Shown piece after piece: positions 1 to 13,515 of a stretch of 64,000 bases of DNA. The stretch comes from Eriocheir sinensis (lineage: Eukaryota > Arthropoda > Malacostraca > Decapoda > Varunidae). Under the pieces are notes generated by a model. The model saw nothing but the letters and a program-made list of their open reading frames with translations. It ran no database searches and was not told the origin of the DNA. The stretch spans positions 4,360,024-4,424,023 of the forward strand of contig NC_066544.1 of NCBI RefSeq assembly GCF_024679095.1, written 5' to 3'. Every line of letters begins with the position of its first letter. Position 1 is the stretch's first letter. The position numbers were made by a program, and so were the translations under genes.

Positions 1-600
1 TCCCTTTTTTTCTTTATCTTTTTTTTTCCTTTGTCTCTCATTCCATATCTTTTTTTTTACCCCCTCTTTCCGTTAATCCTTCCCCTCAACCTTTCCTCCT
101 TTTCCTTTTTTATTCTCGCTCCCATTCCCATTTTCCTTCCCTCACTTCTTTTTTCTCTCTCCCTTCTATCGTTTCCTCTTTTATTCCCTTCTTTTTTCTC
201 CATCCCATCTCTCATTCCCTTCTTCTTTCTCCTCCCTACTTTCTCTTCCCTCCTTTTCATTCTGCACTCTGTTTTCCCATTTTCCTCTTCCTCCCTTTAT
301 TTTCACTTTCCCTTCCTTCCCTCTCTTCCTTACACTCCAACCCTCATTCCATCCCCTTTCCCTATTTTTTCCTCTCCTTTTCACTCTTCTTTCTTTCCTT
401 GTCTTTTTTTACTTTTCATTCTCTTCCCTTTCTCCTCTACCATCGTTTTCTCCCCTTGTCTCCCTTTTTTCCCCTCGTCATCTCCACCCTTCCCTTCCCT
501 TTCTCTTTCTTGCCCTCCCTCTCATTCCCTTGTCCTGTCTTCCACCCACTCACACCCACCCCACCCACCCATTCACACCCTCCCCACCCACCCACCCACG
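1..600. repeat. Polypyrimidine-rich domain
   Basis: The + strand is almost entirely C and T, with interspersed CCCTT, TTTCC and CACCC words. It is open in several frames on both strands only because stop codons need A or purine mixes that are rare here. The conceptual products are Phe/Ser/Leu/Pro-rich or Arg/Glu/Lys-rich with no domain, so I do not call a gene. The last 60 bases become a (CCCA)/(CACC)-type repeat. Confidence 0.85.
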
Positions 601-1542
601 CACTCACGCACCTGTCTCCCGTGAGTGGCGGTGTATTAGTGAGTGTGCTTGTGCGGCGTGTAATGGGGTGACGTCATTATTATAGGGCTTGACAGGACTT
701 GCATATCTCCCATCCCCATTACGTGGACGCGTCGTGGGGTCCGTCTGTAATGGAGTGTTAATTTCGGAGTATGCTTTGCTGCGTTTGAGGATGCGAAGGA
801 AATGGATGGAGGGTCTGAGCACGGGGGGGAAGGTAACGGAGGGTGTAATGGAGTGATTGTTAATAGCTTTGTCAGGAAATGGTGAAAGAAATTGGGGGAC
901 CAGAGCGCCGTGACAGTCAAGTGTGAACGTTTGTGTGGCGTGTTTTTTTTTTTCTAGTTCCTTTTCTGGCGTCAAATGAGGTGCTTTTTGGGATAGTTAG
1001 AGAGCTGGAAACCAGAAAAAGTCAGGAAATAAGGTGTGCAGTAATAGTTTTTTTTTCTTTTTTTTTTTTTGAAGAACAGGAAACACCTGTACATGATAAA
1101 ACACACGACACTCGCTGCAGGAAATAAACTGCCTTGTCAGTGGACTTAATTAACCGTTGATTTTATTCTTTTACGACGATCAGAAATGGAAATAACTCCA
1201 CAGTATAGTACACAGTCAGAAGACTTATTAGTTTCTTTTCCCTTTTTTTACTTGAAAGAACAAATTGTTCCTGTAAATTATTATGCAAAAAACGACATCC
1301 ATCTTCATTAATTGTGAGGGAAGTATTGAGATCATTTTAAAGTGCTATATATCTTGTGACGTCGTTACAGACCATTACTCACTCCGTCGAGCCGCCGCCA
1401 CCACTCACAATTCTCCAACACTCCTGCTTCTCTTTGTGGATTGGTCTCGTGTCTATTTTGTCAGTGTTTATTTTGTTAGTTCCCATTAATTCAAAGCACA
1501 GCAGTCATGGTGTTACCTAAATAATCTTGCATGCAAATTTAT

Positions 1543-1545
<3 letters not shown>
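601..1545. other. Non-repetitive intergenic stretch
   Basis: Mixed-composition DNA without an open frame that looks coding. It contains T-rich runs near 940-955 and 1050-1070 and a perfect ATGCAAAT octamer at 1531-1538 just before an (AT)n tract. I see no gene, RNA gene or mobile element here. Confidence 0.6.

Positions 1546-1620
<75 letters not shown>
1546..1620. repeat. (AT)n microsatellite
   Basis: About 37 uninterrupted AT units. Self-complementary, so cruciform extrusion is possible. The flanks are AT-rich unique sequence. Confidence 0.97.
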
Positions 1621-1623
<3 letters not shown>

Positions 1624-3719
1624 AAAGTATAAACAGTAAACTCATTAACACCCTGAAACTTAATAAATGGTATTTATTTTCTTCAGTCTTACTATAATTT
1701 TCTTGATTTCCCTCATTTATCGTAGCGCTGTGTATAATAACCGTGACACTAACAACGTAAGTGGATAAGAATGTATTGGAAGTTTCCGTTTGCAGTTGTC
1801 CATTATCTTCAGCCCCTGATTGCAATGTCCTAATAACAGTGACCTTGGAAAAGAAGAAGAAAAAAAGCTCATAGAAGAACAGCAAAAAGAAAATGAGTCA
1901 GGACGCTTTTTCAGGTCCCCGAGTTGTGATATTTTCCCTTTCCTCTCATTCCCTTCTTACTTGCCTTTTGTTACCTCCCTGCCCTCTCTTCTCTCCCTCC
2001 TCCCTCCGTTCCCTTCCCTCCACACCGCCCTCTCCCTGCCATAACCTTCCGCCCGCCGCCCATGACGACCGGCGGGCGGGACGCGAGCTGAGCGCCACAC
2101 AAATATTCCCTAAGTGGTTTGTGCCGTTAAATCTTACAGTGGAGTGGACAGACTCTGATGGGGAGGAGACGAGCGCTGATGGGGAGTAGTACGGGGAGGT
2201 GGGGTGACGATGGCGGAGGCGGGGAGGGATGTAGGGAGATGAGGGGAGAGTTATATCTGTGATTCCGAGATGTCTTAAGATTGTGTAAGGGTTGATAAAA
2301 GGGTCAGAGTGACTTTAAAGGATCTGTCAAGTACGCGATGACGATTTTAGGGGGATATATTTTTTTACAGAAGCGTCTTAGAAATGCACCTGGGAACTTT
2401 AAAGACTGGTTTAGAGGAGTGATAATTAGGACTAGAATAAGACAAGGAAAGGCTGAGAACGTCGGGAACGGTTTCTTGTTTTGCTTTTGACCAGTTAGCG
2501 CTGAAAAAAAATTATGTTTATGATGTTTAGGGAAGAATATCAGAGACGCGATGATATATTTAAGGAACAATATTACTTTAATGAGTGTTCGTTTAGGGTA
2601 GTTTAGGGATGTTTAGGGATGTTTAGGGATGTCTGATGACTGATTTTGAAGGTTAAGAATGTTTTTTAGGGAAGAATACTAGAAAGAAATATTATTAATG
2701 ACTAGATTGAATGACTACAAGAATGGTAGATTTAGCGATTGTAATGATTATTTATTTTGAGGAGAAGTATTGGGAAAGATGATGACGTACTTGGTTAGGG
2801 CAAATACTCGAATGAATGAAGTTTTTAGGAAACGTGTGGCATGATGGATGGTTTGAGGGGCTGTTATGAATGGCTGTTAGCACGGTCTGTAATGGCGGAG
2901 GAAGTGGGGAGTCGAAGGAGAGTTATGGGAGGAGATGCCAGGGTTGTGAACAGTCAAGAAGTGGTATTCGAATGGAAGTAAGAGGAGCGTTTATTCGAAA
3001 AATCTAACATCACGCGAAACATAAGATGGAGGAGAGCGTACTATATAAGAGGAGGGAGAAAAAGTAATGAAAAATGAGGAAGAAAATCAATATATGGTGG
3101 AGCATCATGTATTAAATGAGGATAGAGGGAAAATAACGGAAGGAAACGTGGAAGAGAACAAAAATAAGATAGAGACTACTATAAGAACGGGGAAAAATAA
3201 TGAAAGGAAGTGTGGTCGATAAGAAACAGGATGGAGGAGAACTTACTATGAATGGAGAGAGAGAGAGAGAGAGAGTAATAGATGTGAAAGATAAGAAGAA
3301 TGAGACAGCTGTGATTATGATATTAAATGAGGGCAAAAAAACTGTAAACTGAGTATAAGTAGGCATTTAAAACCGGGGAGAAAATATGTCCAGTAAGAGT
3401 AACAGGAGAATAGATACGAAAAGAAATCTGAAACACATGAAAAGACGTTAATATTCATCTCAGTGCTCTCTTTTATTTGCGTATTGTGCTGTCGATTCCT
3501 TTAGACAGATTCGAACCCTTTCCGCTGCTGATTCTTTATTCGCTGGACGAGATTTACGCGGCCGGAAAAATACGTGAATGTGAAGACAAGTTTTGGGAAG
3601 GTTTCTGCATATTTCCCGCGGCGGCCGAGATTGTTTTGCCGCGAGCCTTGATAAACAACCGTGTTTACACCCGAACTGTCCTGCTCTCTCTCTCTCTGTT
3701 TGTATTTTGATTGATTATT

Positions 3720-3720
<1 letters not shown>
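1621..3720. other. Intergenic, with a short decamer repeat
   Basis: Mixed sequence: a pyrimidine-rich patch at about 1935-2040, then A- and G-rich DNA to 3720. At 2591-2632 a decamer of the type GTTTAGGGAT occurs about four times in tandem. A short (GA)n lies at 3256-3275. TATATAAG occurs near 3042. No open frame has balanced composition or a recognisable domain. Confidence 0.6.

Positions 3721-3721
<1 letters not shown>

Positions 3722-3776
<55 letters not shown>
3722..3776. repeat. (GT)n microsatellite
   Basis: About 27 GT units, followed by degenerate GTGTTTGT and GTGCGTGC units to about 3815, which look like mutated ends of the same tract. Confidence 0.97.
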
Positions 3777-3779
<3 letters not shown>

Positions 3780-4000
3780 TACATGTGCGTGCGTGTCTGT
3801 GTATATTTGTGTGCGTAGACATAAGAAGTATGGCTTTTCATGCCAAAAGAACATATATAAACCAAAAGAAGCGTTCCTTACAGTTGATAATACCAAACTG
3901 GAGACTGTCAAAGGCGAGGAAGGAATGCAACGAATACAAATGAACGGCAGTGATTAAAAAGTAAAAGTAATCTGCTGAAAGCTACTATTACTATCTGGCG

Positions 4001-4110
4001 TCTCTCAGGTGTGGGAGCCATGTCGTGGAGGGCCGCGCACCCTCTCGCCCACCTGGCCTCGCTCACCTGAATACCTGGATAATGCTCAGCGCATACTCAC
4101 CTGTCCATAA
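4001..4110. promoter_or_regulatory. CACCTG/CAGGTG E-box cluster
   Basis: A GC-rich island has four CACCTG or CAGGTG hexamers within about 100 bp, at roughly 4008, 4051, 4064 and 4099. This hexamer is the core bound by Snail/Scratch/ZEB zinc fingers and by some E-protein dimers. That it works as an enhancer or silencer is only inferred; no gene is visible beside it. Confidence 0.25.
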
Positions 4111-4222
4111 CCACATCGTAAACCCCGTCAGGTTTCAATAAACTGCACAGCCTCTCCTTGAACCTGCTCTGATGACCTTGCTGGAAAACGTATCGAGGGT
4201 AAGGTAATTTTAAGTAGGAGTT

Positions 4223-4378
<156 letters not shown>

Positions 4379-4458
4379 GAAAACGGTAACGGTTCACATG
4401 TTTCTTTTTTAAGATTATATTTATTTTGATTTTATGGTGATATTTGTTTGTGTCAACA

Positions 4459-4505
4459 TGAGAGAGAGAGAGAGAGAGATGATTCCCCCAACCATGACGG
4501 GATGT

Positions 4506-4585
<80 letters not shown>
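4459..4585. repeat. (GA)n then (GT)n microsatellites
   Basis: (GA)10 at 4459-4479, a 27-bp unique spacer, then (GT) about 37 units at 4507-4585. An imperfect (CAC)n stretch follows at 4668-4860. Confidence 0.95.
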
Positions 4586-4667
4586 GTTGTCCTCCCATTC
4601 CATGCTTGGCTTCCGAAGGAGTTTGTGATGCTGTCGCCACCCTCACCGCTGCTGCCATTACCCACCA

Positions 4668-4860
4668 TTAACCACCACCACCACCACCACCACCACCACC
4701 GCAAGCGTCGTAAATACTCGAAGCACCACTACCTCCGTCAACCGAGATCACCACTCCCAACCAGCATTACCATAAATATCTCCGCCGCTACCTCCATCAC
4801 CACCATTACCACCACCACCATTACCATAACTAACCCTGCCCCCTACCACAATCACCACTC
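4668..4860. repeat. Imperfect (CAC)n/(ACC)n stretch
   Basis: A pure (CAC) core at 4673-4700 grades into cryptic ACC/ATC triplets. His- and Thr-rich frames here are repeat artefacts. Confidence 0.85.
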
Positions 4861-5049
4861 ATCAACTTGCGCCCAATTGCAAGTGCGGGTGTGAGTTACA
4901 TCAATCAGGCTTCTGAATTATCGCAGCATTTTCTCGTCTTGTCCTTTTTTATATATTCATTGTTATTTTCTCCAATATTTTTTTTTTCTACATTCAGTCT
5001 CTCATCATTTCCGCTACTGTCTTGTGCGTGGTTACCTGTTTTTGCGCTG

Positions 5050-6540
<1,491 letters not shown>

Positions 6541-6649
6541 CTGAGGAGGAGGAGGAGGAGGAGAAGGAGGTGGAAGAGGAGGGGGAGGGGTTGTGGATGT
6601 TGTGTTTCTGGTAATGATGATAAAGATGTTAATGATTATAATGATATAT

Positions 6650-6651
<2 letters not shown>

Positions 6652-6714
<63 letters not shown>
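6652..6714. repeat. (CA)n microsatellite
   Basis: About 31 CA units, preceded by a (GGA)n/(GAT)-type stretch at 6541-6640. Confidence 0.97.
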
Positions 6715-6715
<1 letters not shown>

Positions 6716-7275
6716 TGGCCACCTTGTCAAGCGCCAGGCTCGTAAATCAAGATATTTCCTGCACTCACAAGGGGGCGGGAAGTGTGTGTTATGGGCGGCA
6801 GGGAACTGCACCAAACGTACATTGAAAAGTTCGTTAACGCAAAGTAAGATTATCATTCCTCTTTTATTACTATTTATTTTTCCCTCGTCTGTCTTACTTG
6901 TATTGCATTTTTCCCTCTTTTATTCTTCTCATTCTTTCATACTTTTTATACTCTTCATTTTCTTCTTATACCTTTTCTGCTTGCTTACATTTCATTTTAT
7001 ATTCTTCCCATCGCATTCCTTGCTTCTCGCTATGTCAGTCACTCCTTATATCATCCCGTGTTTATATTTTTTTTATCTCAGTCACCTAAACATTCGATTT
7101 CCTTAACTGTAATCCTGTGCTATACCTTTATTTTTCTCTCCCTGTCACTTCTTCCTTTATCATTTCAGTTTCGTCACTTATCTCCATTTCCACTACTTAT
7201 CTCATTGTCTCCTTTTCTCTTTCTCTCACCCTCCCTTATCGTGTCTTTATCTGACGAAACTCTCCTCCTCACCGA
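6715..7275. other. Intergenic, T/C-rich
   Basis: A short mixed part (6715-6850) is followed by a pyrimidine-rich domain up to the SINE. Frames here are Leu/Phe/Ser-rich without features. Confidence 0.6.
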
Positions 7276-7280
7276 CTAAC

Positions 7281-7607
7281 GGGGAGGCGGTGGCCGTGTG
7301 GTCAGCGTGCGGCGTGCTGAGCCCTCGGACCTAGGTTCTAGTCCCACCAAAACACGCTTTTTCAAAACATCGGCGAGTGTCGGAAGATTAGCCACACGCT
7401 GCCCAGATCTTCAATCAACCCTAAGTTCAGCGACTTCGGTCAGGTGGAGCACTGGGAGACATGCCTGGACCTAGCGCAAGAGTCATACATCACGGCAGCC
7501 ACTATTAATATAATTTCCCTGCGCCACTAACGGGCTGGGGCCGTCGAGGATACTCCTCAAGAAAGCTTACCAGCGCTACAGGCACCACCTAAAAAAAAAT
7601 AAAAAAA
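7281..7607 (+). mobile_element. tRNA-derived SINE with A-rich tail
   Basis: The head resembles a tRNA D-arm (TGGCCGTGTGGTCAGCGTGC), followed 33 bases later by a canonical T-arm/box B (GGTTCTAGTCC). An unrelated body of about 240 bp follows and the element ends in A9-T-A7. Box A, box B, a unique body and an A-rich 3' end define a Pol III-transcribed SINE moved by a partner LINE. The head is nearest in style to tRNA-Ser/Leu, which is a judgement by eye. The body has no long open frame. I could not assign a target-site duplication, so the 5' edge is approximate. Confidence 0.75.
7291..7344 (+). promoter_or_regulatory. Internal Pol III promoter (box A and box B) of SINE
   Basis: Box A is TGGCCGTGTGG at 7291-7301 and box B is GGTTCTAGTCC at 7334-7344. 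Box B fits GGTTCNANNCC exactly. The spacing is normal for a tRNA-type internal promoter. Confidence 0.7.
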
Positions 7608-7650
7608 TCTTTGAGCCTTCCGCCTCTCACTTAACATTACCTTGCACCCA

Positions 7651-7653
<3 letters not shown>

Positions 7654-7725
<72 letters not shown>
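7654..7725. repeat. (CT)n-(CA)n compound microsatellite
   Basis: About 28 CT units run directly into about 8 CA units. Confidence 0.96.
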
Positions 7726-7788
7726 TCACTCAAATCCTACCTCTGAGTGAGTGTTGGCAAGATTCCTACTAATGACCTCACCGCCTAC

Positions 7789-7980
7789 TCCTCCTCCTCC
7801 TCTTCCTCCTCCTCCTCCTCCTCCTCCTCCTCCTTCTCCTCCTCCTCCTCTTCTTTCTCCTTCTCCTTTTCCTCTTTCTCCTCCTCCTCCTCCTCCTCCC
7901 CCTTCTCCTCCTCCCCAACCCCTTCTCTTCCCCCTCCTCTTCCTCTTCCTCCTCCGCCCCCTCCTCCCTCCCCCTCCTGC
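7789..7980. repeat. (TCC)n imperfect trinucleotide repeat
   Basis: About 190 bp of CTC/TCC/TTC triplets and CCCC runs. Poly-Ser, poly-Pro and poly-Arg frames here are repeat artefacts. Confidence 0.93.
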
Positions 7981-7982
7981 TC

Positions 7983-8460
7983 CTACCTTTCATATGCAAA
8001 TGAGCCTCGAGACACCATTACCTTAATAAAATAAACAGGTGAGCCGCACACGAGGAGCCGCCATAGTGGTTGTTTGTGTTTGTCCGTTTGTTGGTGTGCA
8101 GCTTTTCCTTAGTTCTGCCTTCATTTTAACTCTTTCTCTCTATTTCTCTTTCTATGCATCTCTTTGCTATCTTTCCTTGTATCATTATTTTTTCCTTTCT
8201 CTCTCTATCAGTTTTCGTCGTCCTCTTATTCTTCTTCATCCTCTTGTGTTGACGGTGAGCGGTTTATCTTTGTCTTTTATCAATAATTTCGTTTTATCTT
8301 TTATTTTGTTTCTTTGTCTCATTGCCTTAATTCCTGATGATTAGTTTGTTGTTGCTGCTTTCTTATTTGGATGGTGTGGTTAAACCTTTGCTCATGCATA
8401 CAAATCTATACTGGCATACATTAATTCATAAATGTATATGATTATTTGCGTACTTAGATC
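7983..8460. other. Intergenic island then T-rich sequence
   Basis: 7990-8060 contains a perfect ATGCAAAT octamer (7994-8001) and a CAGGTGAGCC E-box (about 8036). The rest is T/C-rich without features. Confidence 0.5.
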
Positions 8461-8745
8461 TAATAGACTTTCACATAAACATATTTGCATCCAGAGACAC
8501 AGACCGACAGGCAAACAGACAGATAGACAGACAGACTGACAGACAGACGAAAATGCATGGAGATAAATAGATATGTAGATGGCTGTAGAGACAAACACAC
8601 AAACAGACACAGGTACAGGACATGCAAAGGCTGACATACATGCATACATACATATATACATACATACATAAGAATTCATGCATGCAGATAGACATACAGG
8701 CAGACAAACAAACAGACATATAAACAGACACCTACTATAGACACA
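8461..8745. repeat. Degenerate GACA/GATA/CATA tetranucleotide repeats
   Basis: ACAGACAG, ATAGACAG and ACATACAT words dominate for almost 300 bp. This is a mixed tetranucleotide satellite-like stretch of the (GATA)/(GACA) family. Confidence 0.85.
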
Positions 8746-8849
8746 CGTGGCGCACCGAGTAGGGTAAAACAAACAAACAAGTAAATGCCATTAAAACAAA
8801 CGCTCTTAATTAAATGAAAGAAATTAACGATCTAGAAAAAGGAAGAAAA

Positions 8850-9500
8850 ATCATGGCATCCTCCTTTACCCCTTTCCCTCTCACCTCCCCTCCCTCCCCT
8901 CGCATTAAGCCTCCCCCACCCCCCTTCCCCTTTCCACTTTCCCCTCTTCCTCTCCTCTCACTCCACATAGACACCCTTGCATACATTCATTCCACTTCCC
9001 ACTCCCATTTTCTTTCCCAACATTTCTGTATCCTTCCCTAACTTCCTTATCTCTGTATCTTTACCTGTTTACTCTACCATCTCTCTTTGTCTTTTTCTCT
9101 TTCTCTTTCCTTCTCACTCCCCACTTCTTTCCCCATAAACGGATTCTCCCCACTTCCTCTCCCTACCCTCTCTCTCTCACTCCTCCTCCTCCTCACTCCC
9201 CAACTCTCCCCACCTACTGATTCCTCCCCATCTCCTCTATCTACCTTATCCTCCCTCACTTCTCACTCCCCACCTCTCTCCCCATAAACAGATTCCTCCC
9301 CACATCCTCCTTTTGTCTTCCCCATTGTTGTCTTCCCTATGGCCGATCCTCCCCCTCGTTATCCTCCCCACATCCCCGCCCCCTGTGTGTATCTCTTTCC
9401 TCTCCTCCGCCTCCCCCCCCCCTCCCATATTCATCGGTGTACCTCATCCCCATCCTCCCCTTCGTCCCTTCTCCCCACTTTGTGTACCTCGGAACAATAC
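8850..9500. repeat. Polypyrimidine-rich domain
   Basis: CTCCCC, CCTCC and CTTCC words fill the + strand. Similar phrases such as CTCCCCAC and CCCATAAACRGATTC recur at about 9130, 9205 and 9285, suggesting old tandem duplication at roughly 80-bp spacing. Confidence 0.75.
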
Positions 9501-9675
9501 GTCATTAACTTAATTGAATTAGTCACTTGCTTCGCCTCCTGCCCCTGGGGACCACAGACGTCCGGGGGAATCTCTGGGGATCGCCTGGGGATAGTGGGGG
9601 CGTGGGAGGGAGGCAGGGGAGAAGGTTAAGGGCGGGGGAGTGATAGGAACGTGGTAGGGAAAACGGAGATGCTAT

Positions 9676-9800
<125 letters not shown>

Positions 9801-9839
9801 TAAGGTCTACAGGTGAGGGAGTTAATATCAGGGCTAAGT

Positions 9840-9895
9840 GTGTGTCGGGCTCATTAGCATAATCCAATTAACAGGTGAGCCAGGTGTGAGTGGTG
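9840..9895. promoter_or_regulatory. AATTA core with paired CAGGTG E-boxes
   Basis: CCAATTAACAGGTGAGCCAGG, positions 9864-9884, places a homeodomain-type AATTA core directly against one CAGGTG and 3 bp from a second one completed at 9886. Regulatory function is inferred from motif density only. Confidence 0.25.
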
Positions 9896-9899
9896 TCCG

Positions 9900-11090
9900 G
9901 AGGGAGGAGGGGAGGAAAGGAGGGAGGAGAGGTAGGTAAGGAGGAGACAAAGGCAGAGGAAGGGAGGGAACTTTATGGAGGAAGGAAGAGTAAGGGGGCG
10001 GGGAGAGGTAATGGAGCAAGAGTAATTGGAATGAAAGAAGGAAAAAGTTTTGCTGAGGAGAACTATTCAGTTACGGAAGACATATGTTTCCATTGCCCTT
10101 AATGATATTATCTATTACTTGTTTGTCCATGGATAGAAAGGTTAATGAGGTAGAAAATATCCGGTAATGCCACCCTTGAGCGGGACAGTTGTAAGTCACC
10201 CTCCGAGGAAGCGGTGCTTGTGGCGATAGTCGAGGCTCCTGTGTGTGTGTTTGTCCCCCGGGCCTCGCCTCGGGCACCGGCGGTCCTTTCCTCTGCCGCT
10301 CACTCAGGAATAAGAGTGGCTCATGGGCAGCTGCGTGCAGCGTGGTTACTTCGGTATTACACATAGTACACCTTCAGGCACAAGACTGCTGAAAGAAAGT
10401 GCGAAAATAATATAGACAACTAAATAAGGCCTGATTTAAGTTGGGAAAAGGTCTGGAGATATTTCAGATAGCCGCAACAAAATATATGAGTGTGGACAAT
10501 ATTTTTTTATTTCAAATTGATGAATTAGATGTATGGTTTACGATGGAACCCCAAGAAAGGTATCATGAAATGACTCGAACATAATATAAGAGACGGAGAA
10601 GTGGATATGATAAATGAAAAAAAGGACGTCGTCGTGAACTTGGATAGTATAGTAAATATTTATTTTTCACCTGAAAATAAACAAAAGCAAATGAACAAGA
10701 ACGTATATTGGTCGCCTTCATGTTATTTAATATTCTCCCTAACGGTCAGTTACTAAAATCAGTGTTAAGGTGAAAGAAAATGGATATGAGCTGGGTAACG
10801 GAAAACGGCAGCCAGGTGGCCCCCTTTTCGGTGGCACCTGACACCCGCGGTGCCACCTAACGCCACCACTTGACCCGCCCACCGCCGGTCCTCCAGGTGC
10901 CTCACGTCCGCCCGGCAGCACTACCTGTCACGCCCAGGCCGCCCACACCTTCACATGCCCCTGGACCCCCCTTTAACCACCCATCACACCCCATCACCCT
11001 ATAGCGCCCCTCACTCACCGTTATGATACGTTGTGAGAGAGAGAAATAGAATAAGAAAAGAGTGGTTACACTTCCTATGCCAGATTAACC
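9900..11090. other. Non-repetitive intergenic stretch
   Basis: A purine-rich part (9900-10030) is followed by mixed DNA. GC-rich islands lie at 10170-10340 and 10800-11020, the latter with several CACCTG/CAGGTG hexamers. A minus-strand frame at 10071-10364 (97 residues) has fairly normal composition but no recognisable domain, no splice context and no homologue in this window, so I do not call it. Confidence 0.5.
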
Positions 11091-11094
11091 CTCA

Positions 11095-11600
11095 ACACGG
11101 ACATGAAAGCCGCACAGCAGGAAGCAGGAAGGAAGGAGGCGGCGAGGGCAGGAAGTGTGCGGCAGGAAGAACAATAACAAGAGGAGGGAGAGGAAGAGAT
11201 GTAGGAGGATGCAGTGGAGGGAGGTGACATGTAGAAAGTTAAAAAGAATAAAGAAGAGGAGATATAGAAGAAAAGGATGCTTTAGAAGAGGATAAAGAGA
11301 AAAAAAGATGGAGGAAAAGAAAAAGAAGTGGAGAGAAGAAGCTGTTAAAGATTGGAATGGAGTATGTGGAGAAGGAAGACGACGAATAAGAGGAGGAGGA
11401 GGAGGAGGCGGAGGAGGGGTGAGAGGGAAAGGAAAAGGAGAGATAAGTAGGAGGAGGAAGAGGAGAATATAAATAGAGGAGAATACTGAAAAAAGTGATA
11501 GATTATTAGAAGCAAGAGGAAGAGAAGAGTATAAATGTAATAAAGGAGGAAAAGGCGAAGAACAGGGCGAGGACAAGGACGAGAAAGAATAAGAAAAAAA
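11095..11600. repeat. Polypurine-rich domain
   Basis: AGGAAGGAGG/GAAGAGGAGG words cover about 500 bp, with a (GGA)n core at 11390-11420. Long frames on the other strand are Phe/Leu/Ser-rich artefacts. Confidence 0.8.
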
Positions 11601-11849
11601 AGAAACTGAAAAAATAAATAAAAGGGGTTGAAGGAATCTGTACTAGAAGTTATTAGCCACCTATTATTATATCCGTTAAAAAATCGTTATGAAATTTGAA
11701 ATATTCCGCAATGAGAACCTATCAAATTGAATAAAAAAAAAAAGTAAGATGAGAAAAAGTAACACGAACAGACTAAAAATTGGGAAACCGAAACAGAAAA
11801 AAAATATTGAATACGTATAGAAGAGGACCCGGAAGAGGAGGCACTAAAT

Positions 11850-12060
11850 CGAATACCCTCACCTGTAATTAGGGCAGCGCGGCCAGACAGGTAACCACAC
11901 AAAGGCCATCACCGAGGCAGGAGTGAAAGAGGTGGATGAGAGTGATTTGCTTTCACTTCATTCACATCACTGGAGAGCTGTTGGCCGGAGGGGGACGGGA
12001 CGGGAAAGGAAGGGAGGGGAGGACAAGGGGAACAGGGGAGGGGAAGGGTATAAAAGGTCT
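11850..12060. promoter_or_regulatory. Mixed island with E-box/TAATTA pair and TATA box
   Basis: CACCTGTAATTAG at 11860-11872 joins an E-box to a homeodomain core. At 12049-12056 the string TATAAAAG lies downstream of a G-rich tract. This has the shape of a core promoter, but no convincing downstream exon is visible: the nearest ATG (about 12110) opens only a 12-residue frame. Confidence 0.25.
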
Positions 12061-12189
12061 TCTCTCGAGTTTATTTGAGTCTCCCTCGATTCTCCCGCAG
12101 TGGTCGATGTTGAGCCAATTAGAAAACGGATATCGTGTGGTTTAGCATCAGGAAATTCGTTAAACAAAAACTCCACAAAACTGTTAAAG

Positions 12190-12495
12190 GAGGAAAACGC
12201 AGGAGGAAACAGAGAGAGGGGGAGAAAGAGAAGGAGGGAGGTTAAGAGAGTAAAGAGGAGGAGAGGAGGAGGAATAAGAGTGGGAAGAGGAAAGAGAAGT
12301 GTAGTGGAGGATGAGGAAGAGGTAGATGAGGATGAGGATGAGGAGGAGGAGGGAAGGACGAGAGTTTGGAGGTGCGTCTAAGCGTCATCACAGGTAATTG
12401 CTTCCATCTCACCTGGACAGAGAGGAGCAGCTCGTAACTCAGGTGTGGGGGGAGGAGGAGGAGGAGGAGGAGGAGGAGGAGGAGGAGGAGGAGGA
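12190..12495. repeat. Polypurine domain with (GGA)n core
   Basis: AG-rich sequence with (GAT/GAG) triplets at 12310-12355 and about 15 pure GGA units at 12451-12494. Within it, 12386-12441 is a short mixed island with CAGGTAATTG and CACCTGG. Confidence 0.8.
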
Positions 12496-12550
12496 AGGCC
12501 TAGTTTGCTGCTGTATTACTTCCTCTTTGTTCTGTGCTTGCCATATTTTT

Positions 12551-12745
<195 letters not shown>

Positions 12746-12888
12746 GTTGTTTGCGAGTATTTTATTTTGTCTCTCCAAAATGCACATATGGCCGGAGAGA
12801 GAGAGAGAGAGAAACACACACATCCACCCTCTCCTTGACAAAACAACAACAGCAAGAACCAAAACAACAGCATCGAGACGGGCGGACG

Positions 12889-12890
<2 letters not shown>

Positions 12891-12941
<51 letters not shown>
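12891..12941. repeat. (CA)n microsatellite
   Basis: About 25 CA units, followed by C/T-rich DNA with (TTCC)n at about 13017-13040. Confidence 0.97.
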
Positions 12942-13079
12942 CCAAGCCCTCCCTACCACCATCACCTCTCTCTTCTCCCCACCCATCCTACCCCTCCCGT
13001 CCCTCACCCCCTTCCTTTCCTTCCTTCCTTCCTTCCTTCCCTCTCTTACCTCCCCTTCGTTCCTGTGTATTAGTTAGCG

Positions 13080-13450
13080 ATCATCCCGCACAAAGGTAAA
13101 CAGAGATGTCCACGCTACGCTGCCCCGGCTCACCGCTGTCTGTCCACGCCAATTTAAGCATAAATGGATTTGCGATTCGGACAACTGCTGTGCTTCTCAT
13201 GCTGCTATTATTTCTGAGGGAGGCAGCTCGAGGGTAAATATTGGAGGGAGAGAAAACGAGGGGAGGGCAAGGGTTGGGGCTGGCCTGGGTAGTGGGGCAT
13301 GGAAGGACCTCGCGTGTGTTTGTGTGTTTGTGGGCATGGAGGGTGAGGGAGGGCGGGAAAAAGAGACATGGTACACTGGGAATTAAGGTGAGGGTGGCGG
13401 TGAGGGTATACAAGGGGAGGCCGTAGCGAGGGGGCGGCGGAAATAAGAAT
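13080..13450. other. Non-repetitive stretch, no gene supported
   Basis: 13080-13230 has balanced composition and an open minus-strand frame for about 50 codons. It then passes into G-rich, low-information sequence. No domain or splice structure is recognisable. Confidence 0.4.
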
Positions 13451-13459
13451 GTAGGCTCC

Positions 13460-13470
13460 GTGTGTGTGTG

Positions 13471-13514
<44 letters not shown>

Positions 13515-13515
13515 A
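13460..13515. repeat. (GT)n microsatellite
   Basis: About 27 GT units with one TT interruption. Confidence 0.96.

Noticed and set aside
31..624. A 197-residue Phe/Ser/Pro-rich frame that could be read as a membrane protein
   Set aside because: Hydrophobic residues come from T-rich codons in a polypyrimidine domain; the opposite strand is equally open.
10071..10364. A 97-residue minus-strand frame in a GC-rich island as an exon
   Set aside because: Composition is acceptable but there is no recognisable motif, and GC-rich islands without stops arise by chance.
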